DNA from: Casp-actino8 sp001510335
Lineage (GTDB): Bacteria > Actinomycetota > Acidimicrobiia > Acidimicrobiales > Ilumatobacteraceae
Direction of reading: 5' to 3'
Assembly (NCBI GenBank): GCA_027729635.1
Contig: JAQCEM010000002.1
Coordinates: 62,001 to 126,000, forward strand
DNA length: 64,000 bases
In this document: one piece after another, positions 35,736 to 45,102 of the stretch
Numbering within the stretch: position 1 is the first letter of the stretch
Layout of the letters: the number at the start of each line of letters is the position of its first letter
The notes under the pieces: model-generated
What the model saw: the letters and a program-made list of their open reading frames with translations, nothing else
The model's database searches: none
What the model was told of the DNA's origin: nothing
Position numbers and translations under genes: made by a program

Positions 35736-36911
35736 TTAGCGCATCCGGCGCATGTGGATACTCTCGACCAAACCAATCATGATGGCAAAGGCCACAAGCG
35801 ACGAACCCCCGTAACTCACAAAGGGCAAAGGCACACCAGTGACCGGCATGATTCCCATAGTCATCCCGATGTTTTGAAAAACATGCCACAAGATGACCCC
35901 AAAAATGCCGGCACAGATGTACGAGCCAAAGAGATCTTTACTGAGGTGCCCCACCCGCCAGATCCGGAAGAGCAACAGTCCGAACAAGCCAAGAACGACT
36001 CCCCCACCAATCATTCCGAATTGCTCGGCAATCGCCGAAAAGATGAAGTCACTTTGCTGCACTGGGATGAACTTGCCGTTGGTCAACGGAGCATCAAGAT
36101 ACCCCTTGCCAAACCAGCCACCAGTTGCCACCGCCCGCTTAGCGTAACGAACTTGGAAGACGTAACGCTCGAGGTCTCTATCCGTTGAGTTTTGATTGAT
36201 GAATGCGGTAATGCGCTTGAGTTGATATCGGTCAACGATGCCAGCCACGACCGCAGCGGCCACCGTGGCAATTGTCAACATACTGATCAACGCCAAATAC
36301 CGCAGCCTCGCCCCGGCCATCACCAGAATTGCCAACGCGCCAACGATCAGTACAAAGGCTGAGCCAAGGTCGGGTTGCACGATGATCAATGTCGTCGGGA
36401 TTCCGACGAGCACCAAACCACCTACGAACTTTGAGTAGCCCATCACTTCTTCGCGGGACTCACTAAAGTACGCCGCTAAGGCCACGAGAACTGCTGGTTT
36501 AGCAAACTCGGCAGGCTGAAATGACACTGGACCAAAGTCAAAAGAAAGTCGAGCCCCACCCTTCAACGCACCGACCGACAGCACCATCAATAACGCGATG
36601 ATTGAGCACCCATATAAAAAATAGGCCCGCTCGCGAAGGACTTGGTAGTCAAAGGCCATCACAATGACCAGCACAACTGCCGAAGCAATCAAGAAGGTGA
36701 CTTGACGCACCGTGAACCAATACGGATCTGAATCAACCTTCCAAAAGGTTGCGCTATAAATCGCAAACGCTCCAATAATGCCCAAAAGAACTACTGGTAT
36801 CAACATCGTCCAGTCGATGTTTCGACTCGGGTCTCCGGGACCTGAACGAATATTGCCAAATCGATTCTGGCTTCGACTTTGATTGCGCCGATTCAATACC
36901 GGATAAACCAT
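35736..36911 (-). CDS. rodA: Peptidoglycan polymerase RodA (SEDS family)
   Basis: A 391-residue SEDS glycosyltransferase with about ten membrane helices. Family motifs are FQPAEFAKPAVLVALA, VQPDLGSAFVLI and the C-terminal PVTGVPLPFVSYGGSSLVAF. It polymerises lipid II into glycan strands during cell elongation, with PBP2 as its transpeptidase partner. The ATG shares one base with the mrdA stop (TGATG), so translation is coupled. The N-terminal 35 residues are polar and contain Asn/Arg-rich repeats. Confidence 0.96.
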   Translation of the reverse strand: MVYPVLNRRNQSRSQNRFGNIRSGPGDPSRNIDWTMLIPVVLLGIIGAFAIYSATFWKVDSDPYWFTVRQVTFLIASAVVLVIVMAFDYQVLRERAYFLYGCSIIALLMVLSVGALKGGARLSFDFGPVSFQPAEFAKPAVLVALAAYFSESREEVMGYSKFVGGLVLVGIPTTLIIVQPDLGSAFVLIVGALAILVMAGARLRYLALISMLTIATVAAAVVAGIVDRYQLKRITAFINQNSTDRDLERYVFQVRYAKRAVATGGWFGKGYLDAPLTNGKFIPVQQSDFIFSAIAEQFGMIGGGVVLGLFGLLLFRIWRVGHLSKDLFGSYICAGIFGVILWHVFQNIGMTMGIMPVTGVPLPFVSYGGSSLVAFAIMIGLVESIHMRRMR

Positions 36912-39115
36912 CAGTCACGCCCACCGTAAGTGGCGCCACCCAGACACCGATTACTTGGCAAAGACCGCTCGGGAGCGGCGACCGTCGCGGCGATATCAAG
37001 TGGGTTTGACGGCAGCACTTCAGCTTTTGTTGCTGCGCCGATCGTCGCCATGAACATACATTTAACAACGGGCGCCGCCGCCTTTGATCCGTAACCAGAT
37101 TTCTCCAAATAGGCCGTCACGACATATGGCTGAGCCGAGTCAAGACTGAAAGCACCAAAGGCCGACGAATCATTCCATGGAAGGCTAGCCGCACCCTGAG
37201 CAGTGCCCGTTTTTCCAGCAATGGGTAAATCGTCATAGGGATAACTCGCAAATAATCTTTCGCCCGTCGTTGAGTGGTAGAAATCATAAAAAACGCCTGG
37301 TCCCGTAATCACGCGGGTCAAACCACGAATAATCGGATCGCGAATTTCGGGGGGAATATTTAAGCGTCGAGTCGTGTCGGTCGTTCCAAGATTGACCGCC
37401 ACGGTTGATTGAGTCAGATCAGCAATTCCGACCTGATCAGAGTTCGGGGTGCCCGGCTCGAGTAACGCGAGGGCGATCAATGGGCGGTTCACGTCTCCAC
37501 CATTCGCAAGCGTTCCATAGGCTTGGGCCAATTGGAGCGGCGACGCTGCCAAGAGACCTTGTCCGACGGACAACTGAACGTTGTCTCCCACCAGATAGTT
37601 CGGACTTTCGCCTTCCATCAAAACGCCATTGTCGACCAGTTTCTTTTTGCTTTCTTTGTCAGGTACTCGGCCGGCTGTTTCAAAAGGAAGTTCAATCCCG
37701 GTCTGACTTCCAAAACCAAATTTACGAACTTCTTCTTGCAAAATCGGTTGACCACCACGCTCAGAGAAAATCTCTTCACCAATTTTGTAAAAGAAAGTGT
37801 CCGACGAAATTGCCAATGCTTCTTCAACATTGACCCTGCCGTAACGACAGGCGTAGTTGCCGCCACCGCACAGAGCATTTCGGAAAATGCACTTGATGAT
37901 CTGACAGGTTTCTTCATCAATACTCACCAATTGATATTGACCTTGGTCGAGATAACGGTATTCAGCACCACCAGGCAATTGGCCCGTATCCAATGCTGCG
38001 TAAGCCACGAAGGGTTTGAAACTTGAACCCAAGTTGTACTGGCCCTGAATTGCCCGGTTAACCAAAAGTGATTTATCAGGATCATCAGTCTTTGGGAAGA
38101 TCTCTGAAAACTTGTCCCCAGAAATTCCCGAGTTAAACCAGCGATTATCAAAAGTTGGATAACTCGCAAGAGCAATCACTTCACCGGTCAGGTAGTTCAT
38201 CATCACAACTGAACCAGCCGGGGCCTTCAGGTTAGAACAGTCGGGGAATCGCGGCTTCACTGATTGACGTTTCGCGTCCTTGGCCTGACAAGTTTCCACG
38301 AACCGGCGCAGACGCAGTTGAGTTTCTAAAGCCTGTTCGGCAAATTGTTGGAGACTGAGGTCAATCGAAAGGTGCAAGTCATTACCGGCTACGGGTTCGA
38401 CCCGTTCAAGCACCTGCAAGATTGCCCCACGAGAATCAACCTCATACTTCACATATCCAGGTGTTCCACGCAAATAGCGCTCGTACACTTTTTCGACTCC
38501 GAATTGACCAACTCGTTCATTCAGGTTGTAACCCAAATCAAGATATTGCCCGCTGTCATTCTCGGTGATCGCACCGAGATACCCAAGGATGTGCGCGGCA
38601 ACCGGAGCGTATGGGTAGGCGCGCTTCCATTCAGCCGTTACGTCAATTCCTGGAAAGTCTTCGCTCCGCTCAAGCAAATACATCGCGGTGTCTTCGCCCA
38701 CGTCTTCTTTAATAGGCAACGGAAGAAGAGGACTGTATTTTGAACCCCTTGGTTTGCCGTCAGAGCCAAGGGGGCCGGCATAACGTGTTTCTAAGTCAGT
38801 GACATTCGTTTGTAAAATTGGGGCTAAGCGTCCAAACAGTTCAAGTCGGTCGGCTTGATCACGAAGTGCCTCCCACGAGAGTGTCACCGTCAACATCTTT
38901 TCGTTATCAGCCATAATGTGGCCAAAGCGATCAAAAATTCGCCCTCGCTCGGGCAACAATTTTTGCGTGCGCGTTTTATTCGATTGCACTTTTTGTTCAA
39001 GGGCTGGCGCGTCAACAACTTGTAAGAACCACATGCGCATACCCATGGCCCCGAAAAGCAGCATGGCAATGACTCCGATTGCTGCCAAACGACTTGAACG
39101 CTTGTCAGATGCCAT
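36911..39115 (-). CDS. mrdA: Penicillin-binding protein 2
   Basis: A 734-residue class B PBP. One N-terminal membrane helix (about residues 10-30) is followed by the pedestal domain and the transpeptidase domain, with SSFK as the catalytic Ser motif (in NLGSSFKPFVAY), SSD as the SxN-type motif and KTGTA. It cross-links the strands made by RodA. An insertion with paired cysteines lies around the ETCQIIKCIFRNALCGGGNYACRYG region, shortly before SSD. The start at 39115 was chosen over 39139 because it gives the usual short basic N-terminus. Confidence 0.95.
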   Translation of the reverse strand: MASDKRSSRLAAIGVIAMLLFGAMGMRMWFLQVVDAPALEQKVQSNKTRTQKLLPERGRIFDRFGHIMADNEKMLTVTLSWEALRDQADRLELFGRLAPILQTNVTDLETRYAGPLGSDGKPRGSKYSPLLPLPIKEDVGEDTAMYLLERSEDFPGIDVTAEWKRAYPYAPVAAHILGYLGAITENDSGQYLDLGYNLNERVGQFGVEKVYERYLRGTPGYVKYEVDSRGAILQVLERVEPVAGNDLHLSIDLSLQQFAEQALETQLRLRRFVETCQAKDAKRQSVKPRFPDCSNLKAPAGSVVMMNYLTGEVIALASYPTFDNRWFNSGISGDKFSEIFPKTDDPDKSLLVNRAIQGQYNLGSSFKPFVAYAALDTGQLPGGAEYRYLDQGQYQLVSIDEETCQIIKCIFRNALCGGGNYACRYGRVNVEEALAISSDTFFYKIGEEIFSERGGQPILQEEVRKFGFGSQTGIELPFETAGRVPDKESKKKLVDNGVLMEGESPNYLVGDNVQLSVGQGLLAASPLQLAQAYGTLANGGDVNRPLIALALLEPGTPNSDQVGIADLTQSTVAVNLGTTDTTRRLNIPPEIRDPIIRGLTRVITGPGVFYDFYHSTTGERLFASYPYDDLPIAGKTGTAQGAASLPWNDSSAFGAFSLDSAQPYVVTAYLEKSGYGSKAAAPVVKCMFMATIGAATKAEVLPSNPLDIAATVAAPERSLPSNRCLGGATYGGRD

Positions 39116-39157
39116 TGATATAGCCTGACATACGATCACAAACGATTGGCATCACCA

Positions 39158-39694
39158 TCACAAGAACACCTCGGATGGTGGCGCAAGTCGTTGATTACGT
39201 CGAATTACGAGCGACCAGCGGGCGATGGGCACCGCGATAATGCTGAAAAGAGCATTCGTCAGCGCAACAACGATTATGACCTTAGTCAAACGTGGTGAGA
39301 GCCAACCTTCAACGCCGATCCAGTTGGCGACAACAGGTAAAACAAAAGTGGCGAGACCGCTCATCAGACCAACGACCAATGCGTTCAACCACCTAGGATT
39401 TTCCAGCGCGCGTGAATGCAAATACCCAGCAGCCCAACCAGCGGCCCCAAAAACTAAAGCCGATAAGCCAAGCGGGCTGGTTAACACCAAATCAAACATC
39501 AAACCATAAACGAATCCAGCAAGTGCGCCGTTTTCGGAACCACCCGCTAAACCCGCCGCTATTGATAGTGCCAACATAATTTGTAGCACCACACCAAAGA
39601 GCTTTACTTCGGCAAAGAAAGTTGTTTGAAGGGCCAAAGCCAGTAGTCCAACTAAGAACAATCGCAACAGTGGCCTATTCACGAAATCAATCAT
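39158..39694 (-). CDS. mreD: Rod shape-determining protein MreD
   Basis: A 178-residue integral membrane protein with five to six hydrophobic helices, no catalytic motif, and a position directly behind mreC. It overlaps the mreC stop by 4 bases (ATGA). MreD links MreBC with RodA and PBP2 in the elongasome. The sequence alone is weakly conserved, so the call depends mainly on topology and gene order. Confidence 0.88.
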   Translation of the reverse strand: MIDFVNRPLLRLFLVGLLALALQTTFFAEVKLFGVVLQIMLALSIAAGLAGGSENGALAGFVYGLMFDLVLTSPLGLSALVFGAAGWAAGYLHSRALENPRWLNALVVGLMSGLATFVLPVVANWIGVEGWLSPRLTKVIIVVALTNALFSIIAVPIARWSLVIRRNQRLAPPSEVFL

Positions 39695-40836
39695 GGGATA
39701 CCTGTGGCAACTGGCTGATACAGCAAAACGCGAACAAAATTAAGTGCAGTCAATTTGGCGGTCAAACGAACTTCAAGTACCGCACCTGATGTTCCCGTTC
39801 GCTCAACAATTTTGATCACACGACCAACCACAATGCCTCGAGGAGCCAAACTTTGCGAACCACCAGAGGTGATCACTAATGCACCGACTTGAACTTCACC
39901 AAATCGTGAGTTTTGATCAATGAACTCAACAACTGGAGCATTGTCGATACCTCGACCTCGAAAAATTCCAGTCTCAGCAACCGGCAAATCATCCAAGTTG
40001 ATCGTTGTCGTCGGACCACCCGCCGTTGTTCCCGGAGCGATAGTCACAATGTTGCCCGTGGTGGTTGGGGCTAAGGCATCAAAGTCAATCCCCGAAAAAA
40101 CAAAAGGCGTTGACGTACTAGTAGATGACGACGACGTCGCAGCATTTGGATCAACGACAGTCGTTACTAGCGGACTTGCTGGCGCCAGCGATGGACTTGT
40201 CGTAGTCGTTGTTGAAGTAGTGGTTGTTGATGTCGTGGTAGTTGATGTCGTGGTCGTCGTCGCAGGTACAAGATCTGGCTGATTGACCACCTGGACTGGG
40301 ATTGCGTACAACGAATCGTTGGCCAACAAAACTAATGATCGGTCATTATCAACCCAAGTGACTCGCCCAACAAGGCCAGCCGCATTGATGACCGGCATAC
40401 CCACGCGCAGACCACGGTCGCTTCCTTGGTTGATTTCTAACGTTTGTGAAAAATTAGAGGGAGTCCCACCGATGACTTGCGCCGTTACCGATGAGGTGTC
40501 GGCGAGGTTGTCGATGCCGTTCAGTGCCAACAACTCTTGGGCATCACGAACAGTTGCAAGAGCGGCAATAAACGCTCCTTCTTGTTGATCGAGTTGATCT
40601 TGCAAACGGGCGTTCTCAGATTCGAGTTCACCGTAATCCGTGATCCCCTGCCAAGCATTTTCAAGGGGTCTCGTAATCACGCGCGCCGAACTCTGCACTG
40701 GTTGAAATATTGTGCCGAAGATTCCCCGAAATCCCCGTACCGCTGAGTTCCCCTGAATATCGAGAGTGATCAGCAAAATTGATGACAGAGCCAAAAGAGC
40801 AATAGCCCGACGACGACTCACCGAATAAACCGGCAT
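39691..40836 (-). CDS. mreC: Rod shape-determining protein MreC with Thr/Ser-rich insertion
   Basis: A 381-residue protein, roughly a hundred residues longer than most MreC proteins. One N-terminal membrane helix (about 10-27) is followed by a coiled coil (about 68-100) and the beta-domain start VTAQVIGGTPSNFSQTLEINQGSDRGLRVGMPV. An insertion (about 187-289) then interrupts the beta domain. It begins with a run of Thr and Ser (193-213) and has a second Ser/Thr stretch near 234-243. The domain resumes at VVEFIDQNSRFGEVQVGALVITSGG. MreC organises PBP2/RodA in the periplasm. The insertion could be a glycosylated or flexible loop. Confidence 0.93.
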   Translation of the reverse strand: MPVYSVSRRRAIALLALSSILLITLDIQGNSAVRGFRGIFGTIFQPVQSSARVITRPLENAWQGITDYGELESENARLQDQLDQQEGAFIAALATVRDAQELLALNGIDNLADTSSVTAQVIGGTPSNFSQTLEINQGSDRGLRVGMPVINAAGLVGRVTWVDNDRSLVLLANDSLYAIPVQVVNQPDLVPATTTTTSTTTTSTTTTSTTTTTSPSLAPASPLVTTVVDPNAATSSSSTSTSTPFVFSGIDFDALAPTTTGNIVTIAPGTTAGGPTTTINLDDLPVAETGIFRGRGIDNAPVVEFIDQNSRFGEVQVGALVITSGGSQSLAPRGIVVGRVIKIVERTGTSGAVLEVRLTAKLTALNFVRVLLYQPVATGIP

Positions 40837-40850
40837 GACTCGACCTCGAC

Positions 40851-41882
40851 CTAGTCGTCGCTCTGCGACAAGAGACCGCGCATCAACTCAATATTTTCTA
40901 ATGCTCGACCTGATCCAATCACGACTGAATACAAGGGATCATTAGCGATATTGATGGGCATCCCAGTCTCATGCGCCAAACGACGATCAATTCCGACGAG
41001 CAAAGCACCACCGCCCGTGATCGTGATTCCTTGATGCATAATGTCGGCTGCTAATTCGGGCGGGGTCTTATCGAGCGTTGTTCGTACTGCATCAACAATG
41101 GCCGCTACTGGCTCGGCGATTGCCTCACGCACTTGATCAGTTGATAAAGAAATTGTTCGGGGCAAACCGCTGATCAGATCACGCCCACGAATATCGGCGG
41201 TCATCTCTTCTTCAAATGGCCACGCTGAGCCCATTTGAATTTTGATTTCTTCAGCGGTGCGTTCGCCCACTGCCAGTGAGAACTCTTTCTTCAGATATGC
41301 CAACAACGCTTCGTCAAGTTCATCACCAGCAATACGTAATGACTGGGCGGTCACGATTCCGCCGAGAGAAATAACTGCGACTTCGGTCGTTCCGCCACCG
41401 ATATCAACGATCATGTTGCCGCTCGGCTCATGGACCGCAAGATCGGCACCAATAGCCGCGGCCATTGGTTCTTCAATAATGTGCACCGGCTTACGGGCTC
41501 CGGCATATTCAGCCGCATCTTGTACTGCACGCTGCTCAACACCCGTGATACCAGAGGGCACGCAGATCACCATGCGCGGCTTGCTCCAGCGGCTGCTATG
41601 AACCTTTTGAATGAAATAACGCAACATTTTTTCGCAGACATCAAAGTCGGCAATCACTCCGTCTTTCAGCGGACGCACGGCCCGAATGTGGCCTGGAGTA
41701 CGTCCCATCATGCGCTTGGCCTCGTGCCCGACGGCGACTGGCTTGCCGTCAGAAACGTCAAGGGCAACTACCGACGGCTCGTTCAAGACAACGCCTTGAC
41801 CGCGCACATAGATCAGCGTGTTGGCTGTTCCTAGGTCGATCGCTATATCTCGCCCGAGGGCCAGCGGGTTACTGCGGGCCAT
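40851..41882 (-). CDS. mreB: Rod shape-determining protein MreB
   Basis: A 343-residue bacterial actin. DLGTANTLIYVRGQGVVLNEPSVVAL is the phosphate-1 loop, DIGGGTTEVAVISLGG phosphate 2, and TGGGALLVGIDRRL the adenosine motif. It forms membrane-bound filaments that direct wall synthesis. AGGAGG (complement of 41891-41896) lies 8 bases before the ATG, one of the best ribosome-binding sites of the window. It is the first gene of mreB-mreC-mreD-mrdA-rodA, so the strong site may set the operon level. It indicates a rod-like cell or at least lateral wall growth. Confidence 0.97.
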   Translation of the reverse strand: MARSNPLALGRDIAIDLGTANTLIYVRGQGVVLNEPSVVALDVSDGKPVAVGHEAKRMMGRTPGHIRAVRPLKDGVIADFDVCEKMLRYFIQKVHSSRWSKPRMVICVPSGITGVEQRAVQDAAEYAGARKPVHIIEEPMAAAIGADLAVHEPSGNMIVDIGGGTTEVAVISLGGIVTAQSLRIAGDELDEALLAYLKKEFSLAVGERTAEEIKIQMGSAWPFEEEMTADIRGRDLISGLPRTISLSTDQVREAIAEPVAAIVDAVRTTLDKTPPELAADIMHQGITITGGGALLVGIDRRLAHETGMPINIANDPLYSVVIGSGRALENIELMRGLLSQSDD

Positions 41883-41938
41883 GGCCAGAGCCTCCTACGA
41901 CGTGTGGTCCCTGCCAGAAAGCAGGAGTCCCCGAAATG

Positions 41939-42349
41939 TTACAGATTGGGGAAGAAAATACTGATCTCGCGCTCGGCCGAGGCCAAGGAATCGCTGCCGT
42001 GGACCAAGTTCTCGGTGAACAAGATGCCAAGGTCGCCGCGAATAGTTCCGGGGGCGGCATTGCGGGGATTGGTTACGCCCATCATGTTGCGCACCACTTC
42101 CCAGGTGTTTTCGGGGCTTTCAAGCACCAACGCAACAACCGGACCACGCGACATAAAGGCCACAAGTTCACCATAAAAGCCCTTGCCAACATGCTCTTCA
42201 TAGTGACGAGCGAGGGTGTCGGCATCGAGTTGGCGCAACTCCAAGGCCACAACAGTGAGACCTTTGGCTTCAAATCGAGACAAAACGGACCCGATGAGGC
42301 CGCGTTCAACGGTGTCGGGCTTGAGAAGGACGAGAGTACGGTCAGACAT
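41939..42349 (-). CDS. ndk: Nucleoside diphosphate kinase
   Basis: A 136-residue enzyme that transfers the gamma phosphate among NTPs and dNTPs. It begins RTLVLLKPDTVERGLIGSVLSRFE. The usual active-site N-x-x-H-G-S-D is changed to NLVHGSDSLASAEREISIFF, where His is still present as the phospho-acceptor. Both the family length and the hexamer-interface regions are normal. It lies between folC and mreB with a gap of 56 bases on each side. Confidence 0.96.
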   Translation of the reverse strand: MSDRTLVLLKPDTVERGLIGSVLSRFEAKGLTVVALELRQLDADTLARHYEEHVGKGFYGELVAFMSRGPVVALVLESPENTWEVVRNMMGVTNPRNAAPGTIRGDLGILFTENLVHGSDSLASAEREISIFFPNL

Positions 42350-42405
42350 GGACCCCTACCCTACCGCCCAGTTCTCCTCCTACCTGTTCAGGCCGGTGGT
42401 TCGCG

Positions 42406-43701
42406 TCACGGCAGCAATCGGCGAAGATATGGCCGAGCGGCACCGACCACATAGAGCGAACCAGTGATGAGCAAGGCATCGTCGGGACCGACTTCTTGCA
42501 ACGCTCGATCAATCGCTGCTTCAACGCTGTTGACAGTGGCAACCTCGTCGCACCCCAACCGATTTGCGGCTTCGGCGACTTCTTGAGCAGGCAAACCCCG
42601 TGGTGAGGGCGCGGTACAACACACCACCAGGTCAAATTCATCGGCTCGTAGAGCCGACAACATGTCGTACGGATCGCGCCCACGCAAACAACCAATGACC
42701 AGAAGTCGACGCCCTGCAGGATCGAAATCTTCAAAGAAGACCGAAGCACACACGTCAGCACCCGCTGGGTTATGAGCCCCGTCAAGAATCACCAAGGGTT
42801 GGTGCCCCATCACTTCAAATCGGCCCGGCATCGAGACTTTGGAAAATGCCTCATCAATGACATCGGCGGCTAAGGGTCGCGCAAAGAATGCTTCGACGGC
42901 AGTGATTGCCACGATTGCATTCTCGGCTTGGTGCCGACCATGCAGCGGAACGAGGACTTCGGGATAAATCGTGGTCGGAGTTCGAACATTGATCATGCGT
43001 CCACCGAGCGCAAGTTGATTGGAATCAATTTCAAAATCTCGTTTGCGAACCAACAACGAGGCTCCCCCCGCATTGGCGAAGATCTGCACGATTTCATCGT
43101 CGGTGTCACCGCAGACCACGGCACTTTGAGGCTTAATGATTCCAGCTTTTTCACGAGCGATATCAGCACGAGTTGGCCCAGCAAACTCCATGTGGTCGAG
43201 ACCAATGTTGGTGATGACCGCAACTTGAGCCTCAACCACATTGGTGGCATCCCAACGACCCAACAGACCAACTTCAATCACCATCACGTCAACAGCCTCA
43301 TCGGCGAACCAACGAAATGCGGCGGCGGTACAAATATCAAAGTAACCAGGCCGCTCACCAGTGAGCATTTCTAAATCAGCAATCGCCGCAATCTGCTCAG
43401 CAAAGGCATCATCGGGAATTGGTTCGCAATCAATAGTAAAACGTTCATTAACTCGCTCAAGGTGCGGACTGGTGTACGTGCCAACGCGCAGACCACTCGC
43501 CATCAAGAGATGAGTAATCATTTGTGCTGTTGATCCTTTGCCGTTGGTTCCAGTGATATGAATGACCGGCGCACAATGTTGGGGTTCGCCCATGAGTTCG
43601 CACAGTCGCGAAATCGTGTCAAGGGACGGCGAATCAATACGACCAGTTTTCTGGTAACCAGCATGATCGTCGAGATACGCCAGGGCCTGCTGGTATGTCA
43701 T
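42406..43701 (-). CDS. folC: Folylpolyglutamate / dihydrofolate synthase
   Basis: A 431-residue Mur-ligase-type enzyme that adds glutamates to folate, or glutamate to dihydropteroate. HITGTNGKGSTAQMI is the ATP loop, TSPHLERVNERF the folate-binding region, and EVGLLGRWDATNVV the metal-binding segment. The C-terminal domain includes LDGAHNPAGADVC. Whether it has both activities cannot be told from sequence. It sits 22 bases behind clpX, the usual position of folC in many Actinobacteria (there after valS), but valS is not in the window. Confidence 0.94.
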   Translation of the reverse strand: MTYQQALAYLDDHAGYQKTGRIDSPSLDTISRLCELMGEPQHCAPVIHITGTNGKGSTAQMITHLLMASGLRVGTYTSPHLERVNERFTIDCEPIPDDAFAEQIAAIADLEMLTGERPGYFDICTAAAFRWFADEAVDVMVIEVGLLGRWDATNVVEAQVAVITNIGLDHMEFAGPTRADIAREKAGIIKPQSAVVCGDTDDEIVQIFANAGGASLLVRKRDFEIDSNQLALGGRMINVRTPTTIYPEVLVPLHGRHQAENAIVAITAVEAFFARPLAADVIDEAFSKVSMPGRFEVMGHQPLVILDGAHNPAGADVCASVFFEDFDPAGRRLLVIGCLRGRDPYDMLSALRADEFDLVVCCTAPSPRGLPAQEVAEAANRLGCDEVATVNSVEAAIDRALQEVGPDDALLITGSLYVVGAARPYLRRLLP

Positions 43702-43723
43702 GGCCTCAACCTTACGACTGAAA

Positions 43724-45007
43724 TCAACTAGCGGCGCGGCGCGGACGAGCGACTCGGGTTGCTGAACGCATCACCAAAGTGGGTGGCGACTTCAGTTTGA
43801 CCGTGTCAACATCGATAACGACCTTGGCCACATCAGCGCGACCGGGCAAGTCGTACATCACGTTCAACAGGGTCTCTTCGAGGATTGCTCGTAGACCTCG
43901 TGCGCCAGTGCCACGACCAAGAGCCTGCTCTGCAATGGCGTCAAGAGCTTGGTCAGTGAGTTCAAGTTCAACATCTTCAAACTCAAAGAACTTTTGGAAC
44001 TGCTTCAGCAAAGCGTTTTTGGGTTCAATCAAGATCTTGATCAACGCAGGCTTGTCAAGACTGTGCACTGCGCCGACCATTGGCAGTCGTCCAACAAACT
44101 CGGGTATCAAACCAAACGACAACAAGTCTTCTGGCAACACCTGAGCAAATAAATCGCCCGCATCTTTTTCGGCTTTGTTTTTTACCGTGGCGTGAAAGCC
44201 GACTCCCTTGTGACCAATGCGCTGCTCAATGATTTTGTCAAGACCAGCGAATGCTCCACCACATATGAACAACACATTCGTGGTATCAATCTGAATGAAT
44301 TCTTGATGAGGGTGCTTGCGTCCACCTTGTGGTGGAACCGAGGCAACAGTGCCTTCAAGAATTTTCAACAGTGCCTGCTGCACACCTTCACCCGAGACAT
44401 CGCGAGTAATCGAAGGGTTCTCGCTCTTGCGTGCCACCTTGTCGATTTCGTCAATGTAGATAATGCCGGTTTCGGCTTTCTTCACATCAAAGTCAGCAGC
44501 CTGAATGAGCTTCAACAAAATGTTTTCCACGTCTTCACCGACGTATCCTGCCTCGGTGAGCGCAGTTGCATCAGCGATAGCAAACGGCACATTGAGCATG
44601 CGTGCCAATGTTTGTGCGAGGTGGGTCTTGCCACATCCAGTTGGACCAAGTAACAAAATGTTGCTCTTCGCTAACTCAACCTCATCACGACGCGAAATAC
44701 CGGTTTCTTTTTGGTACTGCAGTCGGCGATAGTGGTTATACACCGCAACAGATAAAACCTTTTTCGCCTGATCTTGTCCAACGACATAGTCATCAAGGAA
44801 CGAGGAAATTTCGCGGGGCTTAGGTAACTCTTCAAGTCGAAGATCAGCGGCTTCGCCGACTTCTTCTTCAATGATTTCATTACAGAGGTCGATGCACTCA
44901 TCGCAGATATACACGCCAGGTCCGGCAATAACCTTCTTGACCTGCTTTTGCGACTTACCGCAAAACGAGCACTTAACGATCTCGCCTGTGTCACCAAACT
45001 TTGCCAC
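43724..45007 (-). CDS. clpX: ATP-dependent Clp protease ATPase subunit ClpX
   Basis: A 427-residue AAA+ unfoldase. The N-terminal zinc domain has CSFCGKSQ and CDECIDLC. Walker A is GPTGCGKTHLAQ, GYVGEDVENI is the pore loop, IIYIDEIDK Walker B, and RGTGARGLRAI sensor 2. A ClpP-docking IGF-like loop reads FIQI/RIGHKGVGF in this region. The GTG start has AAAGG about 12 bases upstream. ClpP lies 95 bases upstream in the same direction, so clpP-clpX may form one unit with a possible internal promoter. The C-terminus is Arg/Ala-rich and short. Confidence 0.97.
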   Translation of the reverse strand: MAKFGDTGEIVKCSFCGKSQKQVKKVIAGPGVYICDECIDLCNEIIEEEVGEAADLRLEELPKPREISSFLDDYVVGQDQAKKVLSVAVYNHYRRLQYQKETGISRRDEVELAKSNILLLGPTGCGKTHLAQTLARMLNVPFAIADATALTEAGYVGEDVENILLKLIQAADFDVKKAETGIIYIDEIDKVARKSENPSITRDVSGEGVQQALLKILEGTVASVPPQGGRKHPHQEFIQIDTTNVLFICGGAFAGLDKIIEQRIGHKGVGFHATVKNKAEKDAGDLFAQVLPEDLLSFGLIPEFVGRLPMVGAVHSLDKPALIKILIEPKNALLKQFQKFFEFEDVELELTDQALDAIAEQALGRGTGARGLRAILEETLLNVMYDLPGRADVAKVVIDVDTVKLKSPPTLVMRSATRVARPRRAAS

Positions 45008-45102
45008 GACTACCCAACCTTTCGCCTCACAGCCTTACACATTTGGGGACTTCAGTGGTTGGATGCCCACTGGATATGTGCCACAGCGGCAAAGACGGGA
45101 AT

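Noticed and set aside
40198..40275. Thr/Ser-coding tract considered as a tandem-repeat or CRISPR-like array
   Set aside because: Units are short codon repeats within an open mreC frame, with no unique spacers.
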